A stretch of 5,134 nucleotides of DNA from Deltaproteobacteria bacterium. GTDB taxonomy: Bacteria > Bdellovibrionota > UBA1018 > UBA923. Position 1 is the first letter of the stretch; each line of letters starts with the position of its first letter. The stretch is from assembly GCA_016194725.1 (NCBI GenBank), contig JACQAW010000062.1:1-5134 (forward strand), in the 5' to 3' direction. This document shows positions 1 through 5,134 of the stretch, piece by piece. The notes below the pieces were generated by a model. The model saw only the letters and a list, made by a program, of their open reading frames with translations, did not search any database and was not told where the DNA came from. A program made the position numbers and the translations under genes.

Positions 1-83
1 CCGAGGGCCTCAGTCATTCCGAAATCGCCCGACGCCTTGATATCGGCCGAACCTCCGTTCGCCGCCTGCTCAAGCCTTCGTAA
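1..83 (+). CDS. Serine recombinase (resolvase/invertase family), C-terminal end only
   Basis: Reading from base 3, the frame encodes 26 residues ending in TAA at 81-83, and the rest of the gene lies left of the window. The visible peptide contains GLSHSEIARRLDIGRTSVRR followed by LLKPS. This is a good match to the helix-turn-helix at the C-terminus of Tn3-type resolvases and DNA invertases: the 'G.s..eIArrL.igr.tv.R.L' pattern, with the recognition helix ending in the last residues of the protein. In such proteins this domain binds the recombination site, while the catalytic serine domain is N-terminal and not visible here. The stop falls right after the HTH, as in full-length family members, so the 3' end looks intact. 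The gene converges on the minus-strand Replic_Relax-like gene with 54 bp between the stop codons. A different HTH protein with the same C-terminal fold cannot be excluded from 26 residues. Confidence 0.75.
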   Translation, partial: EGLSHSEIARRLDIGRTSVRRLLKPS

Positions 84-137
84 ATCCTCTACCTTGCCAC
101 AAGAAAATGGCCTGATAGACTGGTACGGATGGAGCGC

Positions 138-656
138 TTACACCAGGACGCACTGCTGCCTGGCGTGATTCGAAAGAATGGTCTTGAAGCGCTCGTGGCC
201 CTTTGCGCTATTTTCCAATTCGATCGCGACATGGTTTCCGTTCGGAAAGCGAAAAAGGCCATCGGCTACCTGCGTGAGTTTTGGCAGCTGCATCAAAAAG
301 CGCTCAGGAAACCATTCACCGTCCCAAAGCTGCTCAAGCCGCAACCGTACATGAGTCACCATCGAGTCATGACTCAGTGTCGTTAGATCAAGTCGCTTGC
401 CCTGGGGAACCTCTGTTGTCCGGTTCTCTTGTGCCGTTGCAACCCCGAGCTTCGTCAACCGGATCAATTTTTTCCCTCCCAAAACCGGAATCTCTTCACG
501 TCGAATCAAACCCGCCGCTTCCAGTTCCTGCACCCGCCGGTAAGACTCCCTCATGCTCTTTGCCTGATAGTAGTACCTGCTTACATGCTCCATCAGTAGA
601 AACTGTTGTTCATAACACTTTCTCAAAATATCCCGATCCCTGGATTGAAGAATCAT
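138..656 (-). CDS. Replication-relaxation (Replic_Relax-like) winged-helix protein, probably C-terminally shortened
   Basis: This 172-residue protein starts at ATG 656-654 and an in-frame TGA directly precedes the start, so no upstream extension is possible. Residues 1-70 look like a winged helix: an 'RDRDILRKCYEQQFLLMEHVSRYYY' type helix pair, then RVQELEAAGLIRREEIPVLG and a strand KKLIRLTKLG. The middle has LSHDSMVTHVRLRLEQLW, and the C-terminal part has VADGLFRFPNGNHVAIELEN followed by SAKGHERFKTIL. The 'HD...T.vRl.LE' and 'DG.f.f.nG..vAiElE.S.KG..R...il' signatures are those I associate with plasmid replication-relaxation proteins, which occur on plasmids and integrative elements; the biochemical role is poorly defined. 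The protein ends at CVLV, where relatives as I recall them continue with more strand and helix. A stop or frameshift may therefore have shortened it: shifting one base at about 140 opens a further 17 or so codons (CKRSIRTSLSGHFLVAR) before another stop. The ribosome binding site is weak (AAGTGG). Confidence 0.65.
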   Translation of the reverse strand: MILQSRDRDILRKCYEQQFLLMEHVSRYYYQAKSMRESYRRVQELEAAGLIRREEIPVLGGKKLIRLTKLGVATAQENRTTEVPQGKRLDLTTLSHDSMVTHVRLRLEQLWDGEWFPERFLMQLPKLTQVADGLFRFPNGNHVAIELENSAKGHERFKTILSNHARQQCVLV

Positions 657-676
657 TCAGCACCACTTCTGGCGTA

Positions 677-732
677 GTCCGAATGCTGGCCACACTCCCG
701 TTTCGTTGTGGGGGTGTGGTCAGCATTCGGAC
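677..732. repeat. Long inverted repeat, 23-bp arms with 10-base loop
   Basis: The left arm (677-699, beginning GTCCGAATGCTG) pairs with the right arm (710-732, ending CAGCATTCGGAC) around a 10-base loop. Twenty-one of 23 positions are Watson-Crick. The other two (689/720 and 696/713) are G-T combinations on the plus strand, so a plus-strand RNA would have an uninterrupted 23-pair stem with two G-U wobbles, while a minus-strand RNA would have two C/A mismatches. The repeat sits 20 bp upstream of the start codon of the minus-strand Replic_Relax-like gene. No T-run follows either arm, which argues against an ordinary intrinsic terminator. It could be an operator, an origin-type or oriT-type hairpin of a mobile element, or a dispersed repeat; the sequence alone does not decide. 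Confidence 0.9.
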
Positions 733-896
733 GGAGCCCGTCGTTCGTGCAAGGCACTGAAATTGTTTTTGATGTTTGGAGCGCGGGGGCACAAAGGGTG
801 GCCCACTGCGTTTGTGTCGACGGTGAGTTGGTGAGTGAGGCCCTGAAATTCATTTTCTTGTTCCGCTCCCACTCGTCACCGTAACGGTTTCAATTC

Positions 897-932
897 ATTC
901 ACGTCAAACTGTTTCCATTTTTAGGCGTGAAT
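897..932. repeat. Small inverted repeat (ATTCACG / CGTGAAT)
   Basis: ATTCACG at 897-903 and CGTGAAT at 926-932 are perfect 7-bp complements separated by 22 bases that include a short T-run. It lies between the long hairpin and the decamer array. It may be a protein-binding site or chance; there is no adjacent gene start to support a regulatory role. Confidence 0.35.
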
Positions 933-950
933 ATTTATCTTGATAACGCT

Positions 951-1090
951 CGCGAAACGTCGCGAAATGCCGGGAAATGTCGCTAAATATCGCAGATGCT
1001 CCGGAAAGTTTCAGAGAGATTCAGAGAGATCCGGAGACATTCGGATAGATCTGGAGAGTTTCGGAAAGTTTTGGATAGTTTCGCTAATGA
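951..1090. repeat. Tandem array of fourteen degenerate 10-bp units
   Basis: The stretch divides into fourteen consecutive decamers with no insertion or deletion. Examples are CGCGAAATGC (961), CCGGAAAGTT (1001), TCAGAGAGAT (exact twice, 1011 and 1021), TCGGATAGAT (1041) and TCGGAAAGTT (1061). Counting columns by eye, column 4 is G in 11 of 14 units, column 5 is A in 12, column 7 is A in 13 and column 10 is T in 12; column 1 is always a pyrimidine. The first five units are of a CGCGAAAT type and the following eight of a TCGGAGAGAT type; the last unit is the most diverged. The array ends 10 bp before the stop codon of the 131-residue minus-strand gene and so lies in its 3' flank. Ten base pairs is about one helical turn, so each unit presents the same face of the DNA. 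There are no spacers, so it is not a CRISPR array. Confidence 0.85.
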
Positions 1091-1100
1091 CTCTTGCGAC

Positions 1101-1496
1101 CTATAAAGCTTTGAAGAAGCGCAGCAGCACATATCCAAAACCAAACAACGCTGCAAAGACAAAACGATCAAGACGCCGAATGGAGATCGTTGCGTACTTC
1201 CACGGCCTCCAAGAAATACTTGCCAGCAGTCCCAGCAAAAGGGGCGCAACAAATACTGCAATGAGTCGCACCACATGATGTTTAATGAAATGAGTTGGTA
1301 CGATTGCTAGCGACATGAGGCCGAATAAAACGCCATAGAGCAGACTGCTAACTCCAAGCATCAGCGGATTAGCTGGCGCAATTTTGGAACGGCGCCAGAA
1401 CCAATAGCTCTGCGTGAACTCGATCCCACCGTAAGTCATGATCGAGAAGAGAACTTCGAGCAAGAGCTGCAGCACAATCGTAATTAGATCTTCCAT
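1101..1496 (-). CDS. Small multi-span membrane protein, function unknown
   Basis: This 131-residue protein starts at ATG 1496-1494 (MEDLITIVLQLLLEV) and stops at TAG. A longer frame reaching to 1640 is open, but its extra 48 residues lie inside the CPBP gene's 3' end and lack membrane character, so I chose the internal ATG. It begins 16 bp after the upstream stop codon, with a possible ribosome site TGAGGG overlapping that stop, although 13 bases is a long spacing. Hydrophobic segments are near residues 4-20, 46-66, 75-95 and 111-127, implying three or four membrane spans. Aromatic and basic residues (YWFWRRSK, 31-38) and a polar turn with histidines (HFIKHH, 69-74) lie between spans. I do not recognise a named family, though small hydrophobic proteins of this shape are common as uncharacterised bacterial proteins. 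Its place as last gene of the RDD-CPBP trio suggests an accessory role at the same membrane site. Confidence 0.7.
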   Translation of the reverse strand: MEDLITIVLQLLLEVLFSIMTYGGIEFTQSYWFWRRSKIAPANPLMLGVSSLLYGVLFGLMSLAIVPTHFIKHHVVRLIAVFVAPLLLGLLASISWRPWKYATISIRRLDRFVFAALFGFGYVLLRFFKAL

Positions 1497-1512
1497 TGCA
1501 GGTTGATAGCCC

Positions 1513-2562
1513 TCACTTGCCTTGTTTACCTGGGGCCACAGCTTTTCGCTCAGGAAAGTAAAACGTACTGTGTGCGCCCGTCCAAGCAGAGACGCTGACC
1601 CAAGCCTCATCTGGCCCAATTTCGACAGACCAGACGCCAAACAATGTCTTTAGTTCGCGTTCCGACTCCCTGTAGAACGAAGGAGCCTGGATATATGCCT
1701 GGTAATTCTTTTTCCAGATCGTGTGTGCCTGTTTCTCAAGATACGGTGCGTGCACAATCCCGATTGCCATGCGGAGGCAGAAAAGACCAATAAACCCAAT
1801 TCCGGCAATTCGAATTCGTCTATGAGTGAAAAAGGGAGTTAGTCCGGTTTGTCGCCAACAGTACCAAGCCAGGCCGAAGGCCAATATGAGCTGAATGGCG
1901 GCCATCCATTCCACCGTGCTGTAAAATCCAAACCCAGCCAACATCAGGACGTCATAAACCCAGTGTTCCAGTATGAGCCAACCGAGACCAAGTCCGGCAA
2001 TGCGAGCGAATGCTGCAAATGCTCCGAATAGGAAGAGATCCGGAAAGGAGGACAAGGGCTGCGCTCCAAGGTGGTACAGCATAAACATTGCTGACGAAAT
2101 CAGTGCTGCGACACGAGGGCCCACGACCTCCTGTAACGAGCGAAGCAACGCGCCGCGAAAGTAGATTTCTTCGAAGAAAGCCACAAAAGCGGTTGTAACG
2201 CTAAAAAACAACCACCAGCGCATTGTTGCGTCATAGCCGCCGTGCAAGCGGAACAATTCACCTAGAGACCCAATGAAGAGACTCATTGCGGTAATTTTCA
2301 GTCCCAGCTTCCAGTGGTCGAAGTGCAACCCTATATCGCGCCGGCCAAACGCAAGCACTCCAATGACGAGCGCGCCAAGGATACCAATGGCCCGGGGAAT
2401 AGTCATGAACGCATCACGTTCCCACCACGACCAACCAGGGCCCCATGGGCCTGCCTTCGCCCAGTCATAAATACAGAATTTCAGTGCGGCGATAACTACG
2501 AATAGCGCAATGCACCAAACTAAGGGCGCAAGTCGTCGGCGGGGGTCACTGTCAGTCGGCAT
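1513..2562 (-). CDS. CPBP (CAAX/Abi-type) intramembrane metalloprotease with C-terminal extension
   Basis: This 349-residue integral membrane protein has the three conserved motifs of the CPBP (Abi, PF02517) family. The first is EEIYFR at 131-136 (glutamate pair and arginine of EExxxR). The second is FMLYH at 160-164 (FxxxH). The third is HWVYD at 200-204 (HxxxD/N). In the family these glutamates and histidines lie within the membrane and form the metal-dependent active site, as in Rce1-type CAAX proteases. All key residues are present, so activity is plausible, but the substrate is unknown. Spans are visible at about 12-30, 55-72, 88-102, 115-130, 150-165, 174-195, 203-214 and 218-235. After the catalytic core comes an extra span (251-270) and a soluble tail of about 80 residues (271-349), longer than the core family needs. 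The start ATG lies inside the upstream RDD gene (11-bp overlap) without a clear ribosome site, which suggests translational coupling. Confidence 0.88.
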   Translation of the reverse strand: MPTDSDPRRRLAPLVWCIALFVVIAALKFCIYDWAKAGPWGPGWSWWERDAFMTIPRAIGILGALVIGVLAFGRRDIGLHFDHWKLGLKITAMSLFIGSLGELFRLHGGYDATMRWWLFFSVTTAFVAFFEEIYFRGALLRSLQEVVGPRVAALISSAMFMLYHLGAQPLSSFPDLFLFGAFAAFARIAGLGLGWLILEHWVYDVLMLAGFGFYSTVEWMAAIQLILAFGLAWYCWRQTGLTPFFTHRRIRIAGIGFIGLFCLRMAIGIVHAPYLEKQAHTIWKKNYQAYIQAPSFYRESERELKTLFGVWSVEIGPDEAWVSVSAWTGAHSTFYFPERKAVAPGKQGK

Positions 2563-3628
2563 TGTTTGGCTGAGTAACTGCTGGCTGCGGTGTCGCTGGT
2601 GGCGCCGTTTGAGTATCGGGATTCAACTGTGGCGCGGCTACTGCAGGTGCCGATGCTGGCGCATCCACGGACGCCGGCATTCTGTCCAACCACTCACCGG
2701 GCTTTTTAGAATCTTTAAAGTTCTCGATGCTGCCAGCAATGCCGATATTGTAGCCGTAGCTCACGATGACGGTTAATTCGTTTTTGTTAATCGCATCCGG
2801 ATACTTCGCAAGTACAATGCGGGCGATTTGTTTTTGAACGTCCGCTATCGAGGGCGGCTTAATTTTTAAGACAACCGTCGCCCTAACCCACTCTCGTTCA
2901 CCGGAATGTTTCACACCCTGTCCTGACTGGACAAAATCCGTCGCGCCGACAAATACAGAACTATCACTGATACCCGGAATCTTGTCGAGTTCCACGCTTA
3001 CGTCCTTCAGAGCTTGCATTGAATTATCGCCCTTGGCCATATTTTCAAAATGCCGTGTACCTAGAATACAGCCGACGACCGCAACACTGAAAACCGCGAG
3101 ATGTGGCCACCAGATACTTTGATATGGAGCCGAGACTACTGCATCCGAACTCGCTCGAACGACAAATGTGCCTGTCGCCAGATCATGCAACGACTGGCGG
3201 GTTCTCCGGTTGAAAGCATAGAAATAGAAAATCCCGAAGTTTCCGACAAAGATGACCAAAAAAAGAACATATGCCGCGGGAGCGGTTTCAAATATTTCAC
3301 CATGTAAATGCGCGCCATTGAGCAGCAAAGGAACTGAATATACTAATGTGCGTGCCATTGACCGCCAAATAGCTATCCCCGCACCGTTGCCGTCAGACAC
3401 TCGAATGCCCAAGAGTTTCTTTCCCAACGTTTGCCCACCGGCGATTCGGCTATTCATGACCCCGTAATAAATGAGGATTACTCCCAGGCCTACAAGGCGA
3501 CCACTGTCGCCCATTTGCACAAACTGATCTTTGAAGAGAAAACCGAGCCCTGTGCCCAGAATGCCGAGAATGATCGTATCAACTAACATCGCGCCGATTC
3601 GCCGCCAAAAGCCTGAAATTGGTGCCAT
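2552..3628 (-). CDS. RDD-family membrane protein with extra C-terminal domain
   Basis: This 358-residue protein has an N-terminal RDD domain (about residues 5-157). The initial GFWRRIGAMLVD carries the conserved Arg (R10) and Asp (D17) in the first span, GGQTLGKKLLGIRVSDGNG (64-82) is the family's central loop, and RQSLHDLATGTFVV (144-157) contains the second aspartate. Spans lie near 15-32, 45-60, 92-104 and 117-139. RDD proteins are integral membrane proteins, some linked to ion or osmotic transport, and mostly uncharacterised. Beyond the domain is another span (175-191), then a region of mixed helix and strand (about 200-300, ending in a YGYNIGIAGS stretch) and a Pro/Ala/Gln/Thr-rich tail (320-358). 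If the RDD C-terminus is cytoplasmic, as is usual, the extra domain would be extracytoplasmic; that is inference. The start gives a normal short N-terminus before the first motif. No strong ribosome site is visible. The stop overlaps the CPBP start. Confidence 0.88.
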   Translation of the reverse strand: MAPISGFWRRIGAMLVDTIILGILGTGLGFLFKDQFVQMGDSGRLVGLGVILIYYGVMNSRIAGGQTLGKKLLGIRVSDGNGAGIAIWRSMARTLVYSVPLLLNGAHLHGEIFETAPAAYVLFLVIFVGNFGIFYFYAFNRRTRQSLHDLATGTFVVRASSDAVVSAPYQSIWWPHLAVFSVAVVGCILGTRHFENMAKGDNSMQALKDVSVELDKIPGISDSSVFVGATDFVQSGQGVKHSGEREWVRATVVLKIKPPSIADVQKQIARIVLAKYPDAINKNELTVIVSYGYNIGIAGSIENFKDSKKPGEWLDRMPASVDAPASAPAVAAPQLNPDTQTAPPATPQPAVTQPNNAD

Positions 3629-3657
3629 ACAGTTACAGTCGGTAAAAATGGCCGATA

Positions 3658-3690
3658 ACTTTAGGTAATAATTGGCAGCATTCCTAAAGT
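3658..3690. promoter_or_regulatory. Inverted repeat upstream of the RDD gene, possible operator
   Basis: ACTTTAGG (3658-3665) and CCTAAAGT (3683-3690) are perfect 8-bp complements with a 17-base spacer, about 30-60 bp upstream of the RDD start codon. On the minus strand a weak promoter-like pair, TTCCGA and ATTATT spaced by 17 bases, overlaps it, so the repeat could be an operator over the trio's promoter. The same 197-bp gap (3629-3825) has a second perfect repeat, TCATTTC (3727-3733) with GAAATGA (3748-3754) around 14 bases, and a -10-like TATATT further upstream (minus strand, about 3766-3771). None of these matches a regulator that I can name. Confidence 0.35.
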
Positions 3691-3810
3691 CGGAACGGAA
3701 TTACGCCGATCAGAGAACGGGGTATTTCATTTCAAGGCGGACAATTCGAAATGAGGTGCCACGAATATAGCTTATAACGCAGGCATGTGACTCTGTATCC
3801 GTCCAGCTCT

Positions 3811-3825
3811 GCTTCCGGCGGAAGC
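3811..3825 (-). terminator. Hairpin abutting the stop codon of the 194-residue gene
   Basis: GCTTCC (3811-3816) and GGAAGC (3820-3825) form a perfect 6-bp stem with a 3-base loop. In the minus-strand transcript the stem begins at the base directly after the TAA stop. No U-run follows, so it is not a textbook intrinsic terminator. It could still slow polymerase or protect the 3' end of the upstream two-gene message. Confidence 0.35.
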
Positions 3826-4410
3826 TTACCTTCCGTCTTTGTCCGAATGGGTGCCGAACATTTCAGGAATGCGGCCCTTCAAGTTTTCTATTTCTTTGAT
3901 GCAAACGGATTTTTTCTCCTGAAGACTGGCATCGTCAACCGTTTGTAGAATTTTCAGGCGCTTTTCTATAACTGCGAGCACATTTTTCTTGGATTCCTCA
4001 TATCCGAAATTACCGCATACATCGGAGAGCTCCAACTCTTGGTGTTTCTTACTCTTGATTACGGCGACTCGAAGAAGGACTACAGGCTTTGTGTCCAAAA
4101 TTCGTGCGAGAGCAAAACCGTATGACTCACCTATTGCTCCGTCAGAGGCGAGATAGAGGCTTACTCCCACTTTAATCCATTCCGGGTCGGCACCGGCGAT
4201 ATGGTTGGTCACCCTTAAAAGACCGCCTGGGTCGTTCCACAACTCGCTTGCAACTACTTTTGCGCCTCGCGTGGCTATCTCCCGACTTAAGTGTTTTGGA
4301 TCCTGCTTCTCTTGCGCGATAGCTGTTATCGCAATTAGTATTCCCGCGCAGATTTCAATTCGAGAGTTTCTCAACAAGGACAGTCTTCTCGGCATACTTA
4401 TATTCTTCAT
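3826..4410 (-). CDS. Exported protein of unknown function with signal peptide and two cysteines
   Basis: This 194-residue protein starts at ATG 4410-4408, supported by a good ribosome site (AGGTGA, 6 bases upstream); the second ATG at codon 6 lacks one. The N-terminus has a basic stretch (RRLSLLRNSR, 8-17), a hydrophobic core (18-32) and an Ala-Ile-Ala/Gln signal-peptidase-like site at 30-33, so export to the periplasm is likely. The mature part is mostly helical: 'ASELWNDPGGLLRVTNHIAG' and 'DPEWIKVGVSLYLASDGAIG', followed by ESYGFALARILDTKPVVLLR. It then has DVCG (C132) and SVCI (C170), two cysteines that could form a disulfide. The pattern of a W-x-x-V/L helix with 'IasGdp.Wl.va..L...sDaga.e.l..al..AL..nP..vL' recalls a group of uncharacterised proteobacterial exported proteins, from memory only. 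It overlaps the upstream membrane-protein gene by ATGA (4407-4410), so the two are co-translated. Confidence 0.8.
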   Translation of the reverse strand: MKNISMPRRLSLLRNSRIEICAGILIAITAIAQEKQDPKHLSREIATRGAKVVASELWNDPGGLLRVTNHIAGADPEWIKVGVSLYLASDGAIGESYGFALARILDTKPVVLLRVAVIKSKKHQELELSDVCGNFGYEESKKNVLAVIEKRLKILQTVDDASLQEKKSVCIKEIENLKGRIPEMFGTHSDKDGR

Positions 4411-5134
4411 TTAGGGTCACCTACTATGGGTTTCGTCGAAGCGCTAAACGTTGGCGACTTTTTCTTGGCCGCCTGTAATTCCCACTGCAGAACTGCTGTA
4501 ATCACGGCGAGAAAAATCCAGAGGCAGTTCAGCGGGAGAAAAAGAAACCAGCCACTACCAATGTCAATCGATGCATTCTTGGAATACCAATAGATCGCGG
4601 GACTCATTGGCCGGAGGAAATGACTTTCGATGCCGATGGCGGACCCAAGTACTATCCAGCAAAAACCTAAGATGTAACTTGCCCATTTGTTTTCTTCTAC
4701 TAGGTCACCACTGACTTTAAATGGATGTGGTCCCTTCCAGCCGTTCAGCGCAACAATAGGAGTGGTAAGGGATACGCTTCCAATGGAAACCCCTAGAAAT
4801 GGGATAACGACCAGGAGATTCGCCAAGTACTCATATGGAAGCGCGACCAGCCAGTGAAGTGAGCCGCCGACGAGCAGTAAAAGAGACCAGTAATAAAACC
4901 AGCCGCAGAAAAGCAGTCTCAGCTCAAAAACATAGCCGTAGGCGAGAATTGCTGAGAGATGACGCAAACATGTTTTAAATGGGGGCAGAGTACGAGCATT
5001 TGCAGGGGCCAGAGTTTGAGTTGCCGCAACACAGGCCACGCTCCGGATAAGAGCGTCGCTAGCAATCCAAACTGCTGCGCCAGCCCAAAACACCCATCCC
5101 GGCATTACTATTGAACCGCAATTTGCGGCGCATC
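4407..5134 (-). CDS. Multi-span membrane protein, 5' end beyond the window
   Basis: The frame is open from the stop at 4407-4409 to the right edge. The first ATG inside the window (5105-5103) gives 232 residues, but the nine codons before it are also open (CAANCGSIV) and no ribosome site precedes that ATG. The true start is therefore probably outside, and this is a partial gene. Counting from the ATG, hydrophobic spans are near residues 3-17, 49-60, 64-84, 93-118, 141-158 and 185-208. A basic C-terminal tail (AAKKKSPTFSASTKP) follows. The stretch 'SLTTPIVALNGWKGPHPFKVSGDL' followed by another span is faintly like the 'paivlEg.gp..AlrrS..L' segment of the membrane domain of GlpQ-type and DUF975-like six-span proteins, but too diverged to assign. 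Function is unknown. It overlaps the exported-protein gene by ATGA, so the two likely form one transcript. Confidence 0.7.
   Translation of the reverse strand, partial: CAANCGSIVMPGWVFWAGAAVWIASDALIRSVACVAATQTLAPANARTLPPFKTCLRHLSAILAYGYVFELRLLFCGWFYYWSLLLLVGGSLHWLVALPYEYLANLLVVIPFLGVSIGSVSLTTPIVALNGWKGPHPFKVSGDLVEENKWASYILGFCWIVLGSAIGIESHFLRPMSPAIYWYSKNASIDIGSGWFLFLPLNCLWIFLAVITAVLQWELQAAKKKSPTFSASTKPIVGDPK
4417..4422 (-). promoter_or_regulatory. Ribosome binding site AGGTGA for the exported-protein gene
   Basis: On the minus strand AGGTGA lies six bases upstream of ATG 4410-4408, inside the 3' end of the preceding gene. It is the best Shine-Dalgarno match in the block and decides the start: the codon-6 ATG has no comparable site. 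Confidence 0.6.

Larger units (their letters stand above)
657..1100. other. 444-bp non-coding stretch with several repeats
   Basis: No reading frame here has protein-like composition or a family signature. Three structures are listed separately: the long inverted repeat at 677-732, the small inverted repeat at 897-932 and the decamer array at 951-1090. In addition, GGTGAGT occurs twice with an 8-bp period at 822-836. CGGTGA (821-826) and GAGTG (833-837) can pair with TCACCG (876-881) and CACTC (870-874), giving an imperfect hairpin with a bulge. The piece around 930-945 is A+T-rich. The stretch separates the mobile-type gene on the left from the membrane-gene operon on the right, and it must contain the promoter of the Replic_Relax-like gene, although no clear -35/-10 pair stands out. 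Confidence 0.7.

Noticed and set aside
677..732. Intrinsic terminator or integron attC site
   Set aside because: No T-run follows either arm, and the core-site bases expected in attC are not seen. The hairpin is perfect enough for RNA structure, but the context fits neither class.
281..760. Plus-strand open frame of 159 codons
   Set aside because: It lies antisense to the Replic_Relax-like gene and over the long hairpin, has low-complexity Ser/Pro-rich composition and no family signature, so it is a shadow.
610..853. Two small minus-strand frames upstream of the Replic_Relax-like gene
   Set aside because: They consist largely of translated hairpin sequence, with no ribosome site and no recognisable protein pattern.
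951..1090. CRISPR array or classical iterons
   Set aside because: Units are contiguous 10-mers with no unique spacers, and they are shorter and more diverged than the usual 17-22 bp replication iterons. No cas or rep gene is adjacent.
940..1278. Open frames crossing the decamer array (plus 940-1278, minus 983-1276)
   Set aside because: Their peptides mirror the 10-bp repeat and then run antisense to or out of frame with the 131-residue gene, and neither has domain character.
1497..1640. Longer start for the 131-residue membrane protein
   Set aside because: The extra 48 residues come from out-of-frame reading of the CPBP gene end and lack membrane character, while the internal ATG gives normal operon spacing.
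1513..2562. Phage-defence (abortive infection) role for the CPBP protein from the name Abi
   Set aside because: The family name alone does not imply defence, and no restriction, toxin or other defence gene is nearby.

Overview
The window looks like bacterial chromosome of roughly balanced GC content, with the edge of a mobile element on the left and a tight block of minus-strand membrane-protein genes on the right. The gene types (Replic_Relax-like protein, RDD and CPBP membrane proteins, a small multi-span hypothetical) would suit an Acidobacteriota-type soil bacterium. That is an impression from gene content, not something the sequence proves.

Positions 1-656 hold the last 26 codons of a plus-strand serine recombinase, convergent with a minus-strand winged-helix gene of the plasmid replication-relaxation type. 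The latter stops abruptly after the conserved core, so it is probably C-terminally shortened. Together they suggest the remains or the boundary of a plasmid-like or integrative element.

Positions 657-1100 carry no convincing gene but are rich in structure. There is a long inverted repeat (23-bp arms, 10-base loop) just upstream of the Replic_Relax-like gene, two weaker inverted repeats, and a 140-bp array of fourteen degenerate 10-bp units in perfect register. These are the most unusual signals in the window.

Positions 1101-5134 hold five minus-strand genes in two close-packed groups. The upstream pair is a multi-span membrane protein (5' end outside the window) overlapping by ATGA an exported 194-residue protein of unknown function. 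After a 197-bp gap with several inverted repeats comes a trio: an RDD-domain membrane protein with an extra C-terminal domain, a CPBP-family putative intramembrane protease, and a 131-residue membrane protein. The 11-bp overlap and 16-bp gap within the trio indicate co-transcription and probable translational coupling. Every product in the five-gene block is membrane-embedded or exported, so a shared envelope role is plausible, but the sequence does not show the substrate.
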